Of a DNA stretch of 64,000 bases, positions 1 to 8,176 are shown in pieces. The stretch spans positions 1,674,001-1,738,000 of the forward strand of contig CAWKLF010000001.1 of NCBI GenBank assembly GCA_963850425.1, given 5' to 3'. Below the pieces are notes generated by a model. It did no database searches and was not told the origin of the DNA. It was given only the letters and a program-made list of their open reading frames with translations. Position numbers and translations under genes: made by a program. This DNA comes from Gp1-AA133 sp963850425 (GTDB lineage Bacteria; Acidobacteriota; Terriglobia; Terriglobales; Acidobacteriaceae). The stretch's first letter is position 1, and every line of letters begins with the position of its first letter.

Positions 1-1741
1 GACGATCGAACGCTAGCACTCGATAAGATCCTGGAGGGACTTGCCGCAGATCAAACTTTCCATCCCGCCCCACCGTTCCGTGCCGGAATTGTCCCGTGCT
101 GTCGGGCAGCGGGAGACAGTAAACATAGGCGGCTGCTTTCGCCCAATGCACTCCCACTCCGCCCTCTGCGTTTCCAAGCGCATCAGCCGGCTCACCCAAG
201 CCCTCAACACCGCCGAAAACCTCTGCCCCGTCGTCCCGTATGGTTGCATCCACGCCGATATGCTCCCCGTGTCCGATAGTTAGCGGGTGGCGCAGCAGGT
301 CAATCTCTCCCGATGTCACCGACGCGGCAAACCCGCGTCTCGGATCGACTCGAACCCAGTAACGGCCCGGGCCAACACCTCCAAAAACCACCGAGTCGGG
401 TTGCTGTGTCACAGATCGCGCTCTTCCAAACATTTCCGAAGCCGTGAACTCATCCACTGGTTGGAGGCTAACCGTGAAGTTCTCACCTCGCACCTGGTTT
501 TCCTGCCAGATATTCTCAATAGGGTCTTCATTGGAAGCTTCAATTTCCGGGGACGATTTGAACTCTAGCTTGGCTTTAATGTGAACCGAACTGTTCGGCA
601 TCAAAGTCATCGGAGCAGTTTCGGCAGCCGCGTCCTTCACCACGAGACTAGCTGATCCGCTTAGGCCGAGCCCTCCATAGTCCGTTGCTTCGACAACGTA
701 GGTTCCGTTCGGCAGCCCGCCCTCGATTCTCTGCTCCCGGGGGTTGTACCCCAGCGTAAATCCCGGCCCTTTACGCCCGTGCACGGAAACCCTGATTTCG
801 ATCTGATTGTCGATCGGGCCGTTCGTCACCGGTATTTTAATCGGATAGTAAGCTTGCCTGACCGGCGCAAGGTCAGCTTGGAAAGTCGCTCCGGCAGTCA
901 ATTGGATCACGCCGGCAGTTTGAAAGTCCGTGGCATTCGAGAAGTAAGAGGGCGGATATCCGTACATCGGCCCGCGAGGATCGAACATCAGCGGATCGCG
1001 GTCCATTAATTCGCCAGTAAGCAACTTGTAGGTGCCCGCCTCGAGGTCTGAGAATCGAAACTCCCCGCTCAATCGAGCCTCGATTGAGCCAGCCAGCGTC
1101 CAATGTCCGCGTCCTTCGAGGATTTGGCGACGGTAAAGATGCACCGTGATCCGGTCGGAAGCATTGGAACTCGGCAAAACCACTCTGCCCAGGATCCGGG
1201 CCTCCGGCACGAGCGCGATCATAACGTCCCTGCCCGGGACCACAGGAGAGGGCTGCCAGGTCTGCGGATGATGCTCCCGCTCTAGAAATCCCGGTTTGCG
1301 CGCCATGAGGATTGTGGGAGAGTTCGTGAACGAGCGAAGCGGTCCATGGTAGCTCTCCATCTCCGCTGCAGAAGTGCCGTCCGGCTCGTGCGGCGATATC
1401 GCGGGCTCTTGCGGTATCGCAAACTCAAAGCGTCCTTGCTCGTCGGTCAGCGTCGCGAAACGATTGTCCGGAGAGTACACTAGTGCGCGTGCAACTGGTT
1501 CCCGCGTAACGCTGTTCACTACGGTCCCACGGACCGTGGTCTTCTGCGAGGCTCCGGAAGCAGCCTGTCCGACGGCACTTCCCGCAAGGAACCATCCCAC
1601 CAGTAGCAAAGATGAAACGAGAAGTGATAAAACGCGAAGCGATGAACCAAAATGCCAGCGCGCCTGACGCTGCTCAATACCCGCGCTCCGCTCTGAGAGA
1701 GAAGTGATGAGATAGCGGAACAACTGCCGACAACGGCGCAT
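1..1741 (-). CDS. Secreted carboxypeptidase-regulatory-like domain protein (C-terminus cut by window edge)
   Basis: The minus-strand frame stays open from an ATG at 1741 to the left edge, about 580 codons, so the C-terminus is missing. Residues about 30-55 form a hydrophobic signal segment ending near GQAASGAS. The mature protein begins with a carboxypeptidase-regulatory-like (Cna-B-type) beta domain, read as TTVRGTVVNSVTREPVARA, which recurs in looser form (GRDGKFDLRQVPPGSYRVLA) near the edge. In this phylum such domains occur in large secreted or surface proteins, often before TonB-type barrels; no barrel is visible here. In-frame TTG codons lie just upstream of the ATG, with a GGGAG run before them, so the start is uncertain by a few codons. 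The role is unknown beyond an exported multi-domain beta-sandwich protein. Confidence 0.7.
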   Translation of the reverse strand, partial: MRRCRQLFRYLITSLSERSAGIEQRQARWHFGSSLRVLSLLVSSLLLVGWFLAGSAVGQAASGASQKTTVRGTVVNSVTREPVARALVYSPDNRFATLTDEQGRFEFAIPQEPAISPHEPDGTSAAEMESYHGPLRSFTNSPTILMARKPGFLEREHHPQTWQPSPVVPGRDVMIALVPEARILGRVVLPSSNASDRITVHLYRRQILEGRGHWTLAGSIEARLSGEFRFSDLEAGTYKLLTGELMDRDPLMFDPRGPMYGYPPSYFSNATDFQTAGVIQLTAGATFQADLAPVRQAYYPIKIPVTNGPIDNQIEIRVSVHGRKGPGFTLGYNPREQRIEGGLPNGTYVVEATDYGGLGLSGSASLVVKDAAAETAPMTLMPNSSVHIKAKLEFKSSPEIEASNEDPIENIWQENQVRGENFTVSLQPVDEFTASEMFGRARSVTQQPDSVVFGGVGPGRYWVRVDPRRGFAASVTSGEIDLLRHPLTIGHGEHIGVDATIRDDGAEVFGGVEGLGEPADALGNAEGGVGVHWAKAAAYVYCLPLPDSTGQFRHGTVGRDGKFDLRQVPPGSYRVLAFDR

Positions 1742-1930
1742 CAAGGCCAACTTACTCCCAGCGAGTACTTAGCCGCCGCAGCTTAGACCATAAAGGTGTT
1801 CTGTTCAACCACGTTTCACCAGACACGCTAACTCGTACCTTCCGAAAGCTGTCACCTTTAGCGAAGTAGGCGAAAGGTTGTGACTTGTCCGGCGATCGTG
1901 CATTTTTCGCGCCGGGCTAAACCTCTTCCC

Positions 1931-1944
1931 GCCAACGCGTTGGC
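1931..1944. promoter_or_regulatory. Perfect 14-bp palindrome, possible operator
   Basis: GCCAACGCGTTGGC is a perfect inverted repeat about 190 bases upstream of the secreted protein ending at the left edge and about 50 bases before the parS-like site. A symmetric GC-centred palindrome in an otherwise AT-richer gap is compatible with a dimeric repressor site. No regulator is assigned. Confidence 0.3.
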
Positions 1945-1992
1945 ACGATAGATTAGCTTATAGATAATTACGAGATTCCATAAAAGCGAAAG

Positions 1993-2008
1993 TGTTCCAC
2001 GTGGAACA
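1993..2008. other. parS: parS-like chromosome partition site
   Basis: TGTTCCACGTGGAACA is a perfect 16-bp palindrome. It matches the parS form known from Pseudomonas and differs from the Bacillus form TGTTTCACGTGAAACA at two symmetric positions. parS is the loading site for ParB (with CTP), which recruits SMC and works with ParA in origin segregation. It lies in a 376-base gap (1742-2117) with no coding potential, as expected for such a site. The gap otherwise holds the 14-bp palindrome at 1931 and AT-rich sequence at 1950-1985. No parA or parB gene is in the window, so the link to ParB is inferred from the motif. Confidence 0.75.
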
Positions 2009-2117
2009 TTACGCCAGTATGAAAATCGCACGCGCGCGCGTTACCCTGCGATTACGGCTGCCCTATTTTTAGGGCAGGTTTCATCACCCTGTAACATCCG
2101 CTCGCTATAAGAAAAGT

Positions 2118-2927
2118 ATGAGCGCGGTCGTGTACGACACGCTGATCCTCTCCGACGTGCACCTGGGCGCGGAGGTAAGCCGCGCGCGCGCGGCCACGCG
2201 CATGCTTCAGGAAAATTCTTTTCGACGGCTCATTCTTCTGGGCGACATCTTTGCCGACCTGAACTTCGGGCGGCTCAAGAAAGAGCATTGGAAATTTCTC
2301 GGGGCCATTCGAAAGCTATCAAATCCCAAGCGCAACATTGAAGTCGTATGGGTCGAGGGCAATCACGATCTCGGACTTACTAATGTCATGTCACACCTGG
2401 TCGGTGTGCGCGTGTTTCAGGAATACAAGTGGAACTATGCGGGCCTGACCCACCTTGCGATTCACGGTCACCAGTTCAACGGCTTCGCGGTGAGCAGTAT
2501 CCCTCTCAGCAACCTGGGTACGCGTCTCTACCTGCAACTGCAGAAGCTCGACTTGAAAGGCAATCCCATCGCGCGACTGATTGACCGGCTGAACACGCGC
2601 TGGCTGCGCATGTCGGCGAACGTAGCGCGGGGCGCCCTCGCGCACGCGCGGGAGCGCGCTGCCGGCCGCATCTTCTGCGGGCACACGCACAATGCCATGC
2701 ACGTGCAGCAGGATGGAGTGGACTATTACAACGCGGGCGGCTGGATTGATGAGCGGCTGACCTATATCACCATTGGAGACGAGGGGGTTCGCATCCATGA
2801 CTACCACGAGCGAGCTGACGATCGTGATTCCGGCGAAGAACGAAGCGAAGCTGATTCCGAATTTGCTGCATTCGCTGGCGACGCAGGACTACTCGAAGAT
2901 GTCGAGTACGAACGTGTTGGTGGCTGA
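2118..2927 (+). CDS. LpxH-like UDP-2,3-diacylglucosamine pyrophosphatase / metallophosphoesterase
   Basis: A calcineurin-type metallophosphoesterase of 269 residues with the four metal-site blocks in order: DVHLG near residue 12, GDIFADL near 42, GNHD near 82 and GHTH near 190. The COG2908 family includes LpxH, which cleaves UDP-2,3-diacylglucosamine to lipid X in lipid A synthesis at the inner face of the cytoplasmic membrane. The core ends near IGDEGVRIHDY; the last 40 or so charged residues overlap the next gene's start and look like a family-atypical tail. The following glycosyltransferase suggests an envelope or lipid role. Exact substrate specificity is not proven by sequence. Confidence 0.8.
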   Translation: MSAVVYDTLILSDVHLGAEVSRARAATRMLQENSFRRLILLGDIFADLNFGRLKKEHWKFLGAIRKLSNPKRNIEVVWVEGNHDLGLTNVMSHLVGVRVFQEYKWNYAGLTHLAIHGHQFNGFAVSSIPLSNLGTRLYLQLQKLDLKGNPIARLIDRLNTRWLRMSANVARGALAHARERAAGRIFCGHTHNAMHVQQDGVDYYNAGGWIDERLTYITIGDEGVRIHDYHERADDRDSGEERSEADSEFAAFAGDAGLLEDVEYERVGG

Positions 2928-3522
2928 CGCGAACTCCACCGACGGGACGCCCGACATTGTTCTCGGCTTCCGCGACCGGCTTAACCTGAGTGTAATCGCT
3001 GGCGGCATGCCGGCCGTGGGACGCAACCGCGGCGCCGCCCTGGCCCGCTCGACTTACGTCCTGTTCCTCGATGCCGACATTGAGATGCGGCACCCTTCCG
3101 TGGTTCGGCGCGCTGTCGAACTTGCGCAGCAGAAGCAATTGCACTGCGTCACCACCAACATCGTGTGCCGCGAGGGAAGCTGGTTCGACAAGGCGATGTA
3201 CGCGGGCAACAATTGTTTTCAATATCTGTCGCGGTTGCACAAGCCATTCGCCACCGGCATGTTCATGTTGTTCGACCGCACGAAGTTCAATGAACTCGGC
3301 GGCTTCAACGAACGAGCCACGTTCGGCGAAGACTATCTGCTGAGCCAGCGCGTTGCACGCAGCCGATTCGGCATCGTGCGCGGCGGGGTGTATACGACCA
3401 ACCGGCGCTTCCAGCGCATGGGCCACTTTCAAGTGGCGCGCTTGTTCCTGCGTACTGCTTTCAATTTCTGGAATGAAAAGTTTTTTATGCGCGACCATAA
3501 GTATTGGGTGGAGGCGAAGTAG
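2797..3522 (+). CDS. Family 2 glycosyltransferase
   Basis: A 241-residue GT-A fold transferase. The N-terminus TIVIPAKNEAKLIPNLL is the nucleotide-sugar-binding strand and loop, ADANSTDGT follows, and the metal-binding DxD appears as LFLDADIEMRHP near residue 90. A later GGFNERATFGEDYLL block matches the usual acceptor-side ED motif. The ATG at 2797 is preceded by GAGGGGG at good spacing. An in-frame TTG or ATG codon about eight codons earlier is less likely. It overlaps the upstream phosphoesterase by 131 bases, so the two are probably co-transcribed. It likely transfers a sugar to an envelope lipid or polysaccharide; donor and acceptor are unknown. Confidence 0.8.
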   Translation: MTTTSELTIVIPAKNEAKLIPNLLHSLATQDYSKMSSTNVLVADANSTDGTPDIVLGFRDRLNLSVIAGGMPAVGRNRGAALARSTYVLFLDADIEMRHPSVVRRAVELAQQKQLHCVTTNIVCREGSWFDKAMYAGNNCFQYLSRLHKPFATGMFMLFDRTKFNELGGFNERATFGEDYLLSQRVARSRFGIVRGGVYTTNRRFQRMGHFQVARLFLRTAFNFWNEKFFMRDHKYWVEAK

Positions 3523-3596
3523 CAGGTCACAGATGTTGGCTCCCGGCCGGCGACGTCACGTTCCGTTGAGCGCGGCGGCGGCGCGGGAAACCCAAG

Positions 3597-3709
3597 GTCT
3601 CTCGACTGCGTTCGGCTGGCGCCTCACTTCGAGATGACAGAACTTCATGGAGAGCTTTGTAGGGGCGAGCAGAGATACGGCAGGTCCTTCGCTGCGCTCA
3701 GGATGACAA
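3597..3709. repeat. Dispersed intergenic repeat (HPERSEGP type), two fragments
   Basis: Two related fragments (about 3597-3640 and 3683-3709) contain CTCGACTGCGTTCGGCTG and TCCTTCGCTGCGCTCAGGA followed by TGACAATG. Near-identical sequence recurs at 17851-17900. Read on the minus strand, a frame gives the peptide CHPERSEGP. It fills much of the 229-base gap between the glycosyltransferase and the barrel gene. Confidence 0.7.
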
Positions 3710-3751
3710 TGTGTGGAGTGTGGACACTCCGACTCAGGGCCGCGTCCTATT

Positions 3752-4318
3752 TCAGAAGCGCAGCACAAGTCCTGTTGAGGCGCGAATCATGTTTTGGGTC
3801 AGGCCGAAGAGGTTGGTGCGCAGGTAGTCGGCTTGTACGCGGAATGCGAATGGACCGCGCCATTTGTAGTCCACGCCGCCGCCGCCGGCGAGCGTCCAGT
3901 TGGTGCTGCGGTCAAAGAAGCCCGGGGTGCTGACCGTGACGCGCGTCGCGCCGCCCAGCACGTGGACGAAGGGACGGAAGTTTCCGCGGAAGGTGGAGAT
4001 CTGGGGGCCGCCCAGGAGTGTGTACTCTTTGGCGCGCGAATCGGGAATCGCCGGCGTACACACCGGGACCGTCACGCAGGAGATAGGGAACTGGTTCCAA
4101 CCGTAATTGGCGCTGCCGTCAGCGACCACGGTCAGCCAGGGCCTCAGGCGGATACCTTCGATCGAAACTTCCCAGCCGTGCAGGTGGGAGCGCTTGCCGG
4201 GCGCATAGTTGGTGTTGCCGTAGGAGTAGCCCGCGAAGATGGTGAAGCGCGGGTTCTGCGCCGCGGCCAGGCCGCTGCCAATCAGAACCACCGCGACGAC
4301 GAGTGCGCGTTTCAGCAC
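3752..4318 (-). CDS. Outer-membrane beta-barrel protein
   Basis: 188 residues with a clean signal peptide (MLKRALVVAVVLIGSGLAAAQ) followed by alternating amphipathic strands rich in Gly, Tyr and Phe, for example FTIFAGYSYGNTNYAP and LLGGPQISTFRGNFRPFVHVLGG, and a C-terminal aromatic residue (LVLRF), typical of small OmpA/OmpW-like eight-stranded barrels. Its length fits a single barrel with no periplasmic domain. It is transcribed alone, converging on the glycosyltransferase. A specific transport or adhesion role cannot be read from the sequence. Confidence 0.75.
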   Translation of the reverse strand: MLKRALVVAVVLIGSGLAAAQNPRFTIFAGYSYGNTNYAPGKRSHLHGWEVSIEGIRLRPWLTVVADGSANYGWNQFPISCVTVPVCTPAIPDSRAKEYTLLGGPQISTFRGNFRPFVHVLGGATRVTVSTPGFFDRSTNWTLAGGGGVDYKWRGPFAFRVQADYLRTNLFGLTQNMIRASTGLVLRF

Positions 4319-4555
4319 GAAGAAAATCCTCCTTGGCGTCCTGCGATCAAGTACGCCTGTGCGCTGGAAAGAATTTGGATGCTAACGCTATCCGAAACTT
4401 TGCCCGGCGGCTGGAAACATGAAGACAAGTTCTTTATGAGATTTTTACACGCCTGCGACAACTGCACAACTTGGAACCGGTAATGTCTAAATATTCAACT
4501 AAATATCGATGCGCGTCAATGTACTTCCCTCGCGCGCAGGAATAAGGAGAGCATC

Positions 4556-4909
4556 TTGGAACTGGTAACGGAAAGCCGACTAGCGGGGGAGGTGATGGTC
4601 GTTCACTGCCGGGGACGAATGGTGTACCGCGAAGAAGCGGTCGCGGTTTCGCGAGCCGTGGGCCTGGCCTTGCAGGAGAGCCGGGAAGTCATTCTCGATC
4701 TCGGAGGCGTGCACAGCATGGACAGCGCCGGCCTGGGGGAGTTGTTGGTGGCGCATGTTTCGGCCGAAGAACAAGGCAAAACCGTGAAGGTGGTGGGCGC
4801 GAACCGCGCGGTGTCTGAATTGCTGGAATTGACGAACCTGTCGTACGTGTTTGAGGTGTACCCGAACCTGGCAGCCGCCCTGGATTCGGGGAGAGGATGG
4901 ACGATTTAG
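4556..4909 (+). CDS. STAS-domain anti-sigma factor antagonist
   Basis: A single STAS domain of 117 residues, like SpoIIAA and RsbV. The helix-1 phosphorylation motif reads MDSAGLGEL with Ser57 as the expected phospho-acceptor, preceded by the buried strand EVILDLGGV. Such proteins bind and sequester an anti-sigma kinase when unphosphorylated. The start is TTG at 4556, set by AAGGAGA a few bases upstream; no ATG fits the domain. No kinase or sigma partner is adjacent, so the partner must lie elsewhere. It is a monocistronic gene followed by a strong terminator. Confidence 0.85.
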   Translation: MELVTESRLAGEVMVVHCRGRMVYREEAVAVSRAVGLALQESREVILDLGGVHSMDSAGLGELLVAHVSAEEQGKTVKVVGANRAVSELLELTNLSYVFEVYPNLAAALDSGRGWTI

Positions 4910-4951
4910 GTTTCGGTCTCCCGTAACTGTGGGGAGCTACGGGTGGGCTGG

Positions 4952-4978
4952 CCCGCCACGAAAGTGGCGGGTTATTTT
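4952..4978 (+). terminator. Rho-independent terminator after the STAS gene
   Basis: CCCGCCAC, a GAAA loop and GTGGCGGG form a perfect 8-bp stem followed by TTATTTT. It sits 43 bases after the STAS stop codon. Confidence 0.9.
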
Positions 4979-5042
4979 CTTTCAGGCGAAGTCGGCCCGA
5001 ATGGTTGCCACTGTGCGGGTCACCAAAACGACTCTGCAGAAA

Positions 5043-5396
5043 TCATTTTGGAAGAGCCCAAGTCGAGTCGTCTTCCTGACTGGTTGCCAATGCAGGGTCG
5101 ACCTTAACGCTTTCAGGAGTCTTTTTGCCTGTCGCAGTCTTCCCCAAATGAAAGGACACCGCATCTTCCAATTGCGCCATGAGAGTGCGTAGAGTTCCGT
5201 CGCCGGTATCTAACATGCTCCGCACTTCTGCACTCACAGCCATGGCCCGCTGATAGGCGTCGCGAGCCTTGGTGAGCAGGGGCATGTACGCCAGGAATTC
5301 TGTAGCATGTCTGGAAAACTCGTCGACTGCCTCGGTGTAACTCGTCATGCTCGCGGGCAATCGCTGTGTGCCCGCTTCATTTTCTTTCTTCCACAT
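5043..5396 (-). CDS. Small hypothetical helical protein
   Basis: 117 residues from an ATG at 5396, preceded on its strand by GGAG at normal spacing. Predicted to be mostly helical (EAVDEFSRHATEFLAYMPLLTKARDAYQ and a following helix), with a charged, disordered-looking C-terminus. It overlaps the end of the DUF2934 gene by 20 bases on the same strand, so the two are probably translationally coupled. No family was recognised. The first half is loosely like bacterial helical-bundle stress proteins, but this is only an impression. Confidence 0.55.
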   Translation of the reverse strand: MWKKENEAGTQRLPASMTSYTEAVDEFSRHATEFLAYMPLLTKARDAYQRAMAVSAEVRSMLDTGDGTLRTLMAQLEDAVSFHLGKTATGKKTPESVKVDPALATSQEDDSTWALPK

Positions 5397-5607
5397 TCCT
5401 GTCTCCATGCGTGCGGATAGGTTCAATGGTTCTGGAGAAGTTCATAGCACACTTCTCCCGCAAAACTTCCGCCTCAGCCCGGAGCCAGTCGTCCAGCGCA
5501 TGTTCGCCAATGGCTCCGCGTCGTTCATAGAGGTCGTAGGCGCGCAGACGGATTTCGTGCTGCAACATCGGATCAGGCTGGGTGGTTGGGAAGGTGTTAC
5601 GAGTCAT
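5377..5607 (-). CDS. DUF2934 domain protein
   Basis: A short protein of 76 residues (84 from a GTG at 5631). It contains the DUF2934 signature: IRLRAYDLYERRG, then a histidine, then LDDWLRAEAEVL. DUF2934 proteins are small, of unknown function, and common in soil bacteria including Acidobacteria. The ATG at 5607 and the GTG at 5631 are both possible starts. It is followed by an overlapping small gene, with BON and YflT-like stress genes divergent on the other side, which suggests a stress-related neighbourhood. Confidence 0.7.
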   Translation of the reverse strand: MTRNTFPTTQPDPMLQHEIRLRAYDLYERRGAIGEHALDDWLRAEAEVLREKCAMNFSRTIEPIRTHGDRNVEERK

Positions 5608-5876
5608 CGCAGAACTTGACGTCTGGATCACGTTAAAGGCTTCGGGTCACGAAGGGAATACAGAACAACCCTCAGTCGCCGGCACCGCGTTAGTAGTCAG
5701 AACGACACTTCCACATCGCCTCAGGTCCAAAATGAATGGAATAGGGTCAGTTGCAGTATGGGGTGGCTGCCCGCCAGCTGTTATCAAAGTAATAGCAGGC
5801 CAATCCCGCAGTTCGTTCCTGCGTACTTGTACCTCAATAGCGGGCCATTACCTAGAAATCTCGAGGAGACATCAAA

Positions 5877-6266
5877 ATGCAATTCGCTCGTACTCTGTTT
5901 ATAAGCCTCGCACTTACGCTTTGCGGTTCGGTTCTCGGCGTCTGTCAGAATACCGCTTCGCCGCAGCCCGACAACACGAAAGTCAATGAGCGGGATCGGA
6001 ATCCGAATCAAACGACAGCGGACCAACAGAAAGAAAATCGTTCGGATCGCGACATCACGCAACAGATCCGCAAAGCCATCGAAAGCGACAAGTCTCTTTC
6101 CACTTACGCTCACAACGTCAAAATTGTGACTGAGAACGGCACAGTTACCCTAAAGGGACCAGTGCGTTCAGAGGAAGAGAAGAAGGCTGTGGAAACGAAG
6201 GCGGCGGAAGTCGCGGGCCAGGACAAAGTCACCAATCAGATCGAAGTCAAATCGTCGAACCAATAA
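5877..6266 (+). CDS. Secreted BON-domain protein
   Basis: 129 residues: a signal peptide (MQFARTLFISLALTLCGSVLGVCQ), an Asn/Gln/Asp-rich linker, then one BON domain from about residue 56 (RDITQQIRKAIESDKSLSTYA, then VKIVTENGTVTLKGPVRSEEEK and VTNQIEV). BON domains, as in OsmY, bind phospholipid surfaces and are linked to osmotic protection in the periplasm. GAGGAGA lies upstream of the ATG. The YflT-like gene follows after 37 bases, likely one operon. Confidence 0.85.
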   Translation: MQFARTLFISLALTLCGSVLGVCQNTASPQPDNTKVNERDRNPNQTTADQQKENRSDRDITQQIRKAIESDKSLSTYAHNVKIVTENGTVTLKGPVRSEEEKKAVETKAAEVAGQDKVTNQIEVKSSNQ

Positions 6267-6303
6267 CGCTGAACGAAATTCGAACTAAATAAGGAGAATT
6301 AAA

Positions 6304-6867
6304 ATGGCTGGAAAAAATACCGCAGTATTTGGCCTCTATCGCAATCGCGCAGGCGTTGAAAGTGCAGTGGATGCACTGAAAGCGGCAGGTTTTCGTAACA
6401 CGGACATCTCCGTTCTTTTCCCGGAAAACGTGGGCACAAAAGACTTCGCGCATGAGAAGAACACCAAGGCACCCGAGGGCGCAACCACGGGGGCAGGTAC
6501 CGGAGCACTGCTAGGCGGCACGCTAGGATGGCTGGCAGGTATCGGAGCGCTGGCTATTCCGGGTCTCGGACCGTTCATCGCAGCTGGGCCGATCATGGCG
6601 GCACTTGCGGGCGCGGGCGTCGGAGGCACGGTAGGCGGTTTGACAGGCGCACTGGTGGGAATGGGAATTCCGGAATACGAAGCGAAACGCTTTGAGGGCA
6701 GAGTAAAAGAAGGTGGCATCCTTCTTTCTGTCCACTCCGACAATTCCGACTGGACGAAGAAGGCGAAAGAGATTCTCGAGCGCAGCGGCGCAGAAGACGT
6801 CTCCTCGACCGGTGAGGCGAGCGCCGACTTCTCCAAGACAGATAAACCGATGCCGCGCGCAAGTTAA
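6304..6867 (+). CDS. YflT-like general stress protein with glycine-zipper membrane hairpin
   Basis: 187 residues. The first 55 resemble the heat-induced general stress (YflT/GsiB-neighbour) fold: VFGLYRNRAGVESAVDALKAAGF and then DISVLFPEN. Residues about 60-120 are an extended Gly/Ala-rich stretch (TGALLGGTLGWLAG, LAGAGVGGTVGGLTGALVG) that looks like a glycine-zipper hairpin inserting into membrane. A second alpha/beta half follows (AKRFEGRVKEGGILLSVHSDN). AAGGAG precedes the ATG. The neighbours (BON, DUF2934) support an envelope-stress role. The precise function is unknown. Confidence 0.75.
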   Translation: MAGKNTAVFGLYRNRAGVESAVDALKAAGFRNTDISVLFPENVGTKDFAHEKNTKAPEGATTGAGTGALLGGTLGWLAGIGALAIPGLGPFIAAGPIMAALAGAGVGGTVGGLTGALVGMGIPEYEAKRFEGRVKEGGILLSVHSDNSDWTKKAKEILERSGAEDVSSTGEASADFSKTDKPMPRAS

Positions 6868-6900
6868 GTCGACTTTTCATACAGGCTTTTCATACAGAAG

Positions 6901-6940
6901 ATCTCCTTCCGAACTTTGCTGTTCGGGAGGAGATTTTTTT
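6901..6940 (+). terminator. Strong Rho-independent terminator
   Basis: A 14-bp stem (ATCTCCTTCCGAAC with GTTCGGGAGGAGAT, one G-U pair) with loop TTTGCT is followed by six T. It ends the BON/YflT-like transcript. Confidence 0.9.
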
Positions 6941-6996
6941 GATCTTTGCAGTTCGCTCCACGCCGAGAGATAGGGCCATCGGCGGGCTTCAACATG

Positions 6997-7914
6997 CTAG
7001 TGGTCCCGCAGGAAGCGGTACTGGCCCTGGCGTTCGGTGGCGATGGATTCGGCGACCTGCAGGAACGCGCGGCCGGCGTGTGACAACGTAGCTTCCTTGC
7101 GGTAAACCAGGCGCAGTTTGCGATGAAAGCGGAGTTCGCGCACGGGCACCCGGACCAGTTCGCCGCGGGCCAGTTCGCTTTGCACGCTGATCTCGGGGAC
7201 GAGCGCGACTCCGTTGCCCATCGCGACAAAGCGTGTGATGGCTTGCAGGGTGGGGAGTTCGACGTCCATGTGAAGGGGCGTTTTGTGGCGGCGGAAGGCT
7301 TCGATCACTTTTTCGCGGTAGGGTGAGGAGACGATGTGCGCGACGAAGACTTCGGCGCCGAGTTGACGGATGCTGATCTGCTTTTCGGAGGCGAGCGGGT
7401 GCGTGGGGGGAACCACGAAGGTCAATTCATCGAGGTAAACGATGATGGAGCGCAGGCGCGGGTCTTGCGGGTCATAGGTGAGGACGCCCATTTCGACGTT
7501 GTGGCGCAGCAGGTCGTCGGGAATGTGGCTGCCTAATGCGCGCTGCACCGTGATCTTGATCATGGGATGGAGGCGACGAAACTCCGCGAGCACCGGTAGC
7601 AGGTAAAGGGCAGTGAATTCATTGGCCGCGATGGCAAGTTTGCCTTTTTGGATTTCGCGCAGTTCGACGAGGGCTTCATGGGCGTCGTTGCGGAGGTTCA
7701 GGAGCTTTTCGGCGTATTCCTTCAAGGTATGGCCAGCGTCGGTGAGGACGCCTTCTCGGGAGGAGCGGTCGAAGAGGGGTTCGCCGAGTTCGTCTTCGAG
7801 CTTGCGGATGGTTTGACTGACCGCCGATTGCGTGCGGAAAAGCTTTTCGGCGGCGCGCGAAAAGCGGCCTTCGCGAGCCACGGTGAGGAAGACTTCGAGT
7901 TGGGAAAGTTCCAT
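6997..7914 (-). CDS. LysR-family transcriptional regulator
   Basis: 305 residues with the canonical LysR layout. Residues 1-60 are a winged helix-turn-helix (MELSQLEVFLTVAREGRFSR, then SAVSQTIRKLEDELGEPLF). Residues 90-295 are the effector-binding periplasmic-like fold, with LAIAANEFTALYLLPVLAEF at its start. LysR proteins act as tetramers that bind dyads upstream of a nearby divergent gene. Here the divergent gene is leuA, 518 bases away. That makes regulation of leucine synthesis possible but not shown. The effector is unknown. No strong terminator follows. Confidence 0.9.
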   Translation of the reverse strand: MELSQLEVFLTVAREGRFSRAAEKLFRTQSAVSQTIRKLEDELGEPLFDRSSREGVLTDAGHTLKEYAEKLLNLRNDAHEALVELREIQKGKLAIAANEFTALYLLPVLAEFRRLHPMIKITVQRALGSHIPDDLLRHNVEMGVLTYDPQDPRLRSIIVYLDELTFVVPPTHPLASEKQISIRQLGAEVFVAHIVSSPYREKVIEAFRRHKTPLHMDVELPTLQAITRFVAMGNGVALVPEISVQSELARGELVRVPVRELRFHRKLRLVYRKEATLSHAGRAFLQVAESIATERQGQYRFLRDH

Positions 7915-8128
7915 GTTTGTTTCTCGGCCGTCCCTCCGGGACTGGTTTGGACATTCTTAAAATGCGATTTCCCAGCACTTCCGTGCTGAGCTTTCCTGTT
8001 ACGCGCCTGCGGCGCCTGGTCTTCGCGGCCTCGGTGTCAGTCCGATCTCCGATGCTCCTTGTTTTCAGGTCTTAATCGGGTGGAGTCGCTTTCGCCCCTT
8101 CGGGGCTTCACCGCGTTTCTTGGCTTTA

Positions 8129-8176
8129 CCCAGCGCTTACGCGCTGGGCTAATGAATGTCGCCCGCTTCGCCGGCT
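8129..8176 (+). repeat. Dispersed palindromic repeat, copy 1
   Basis: CCCAGCGCTTACGCGCTGGG is a palindrome followed by CTAATGAATGTCGCCCGCTT. The same element recurs at 15504-15551 and, inverted, at 30302-30335. It sits in the 518-base LysR-leuA gap, which also has other GC-rich imperfect palindromes (7925-7960, 8090-8112) and no convincing gene. Confidence 0.7.
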
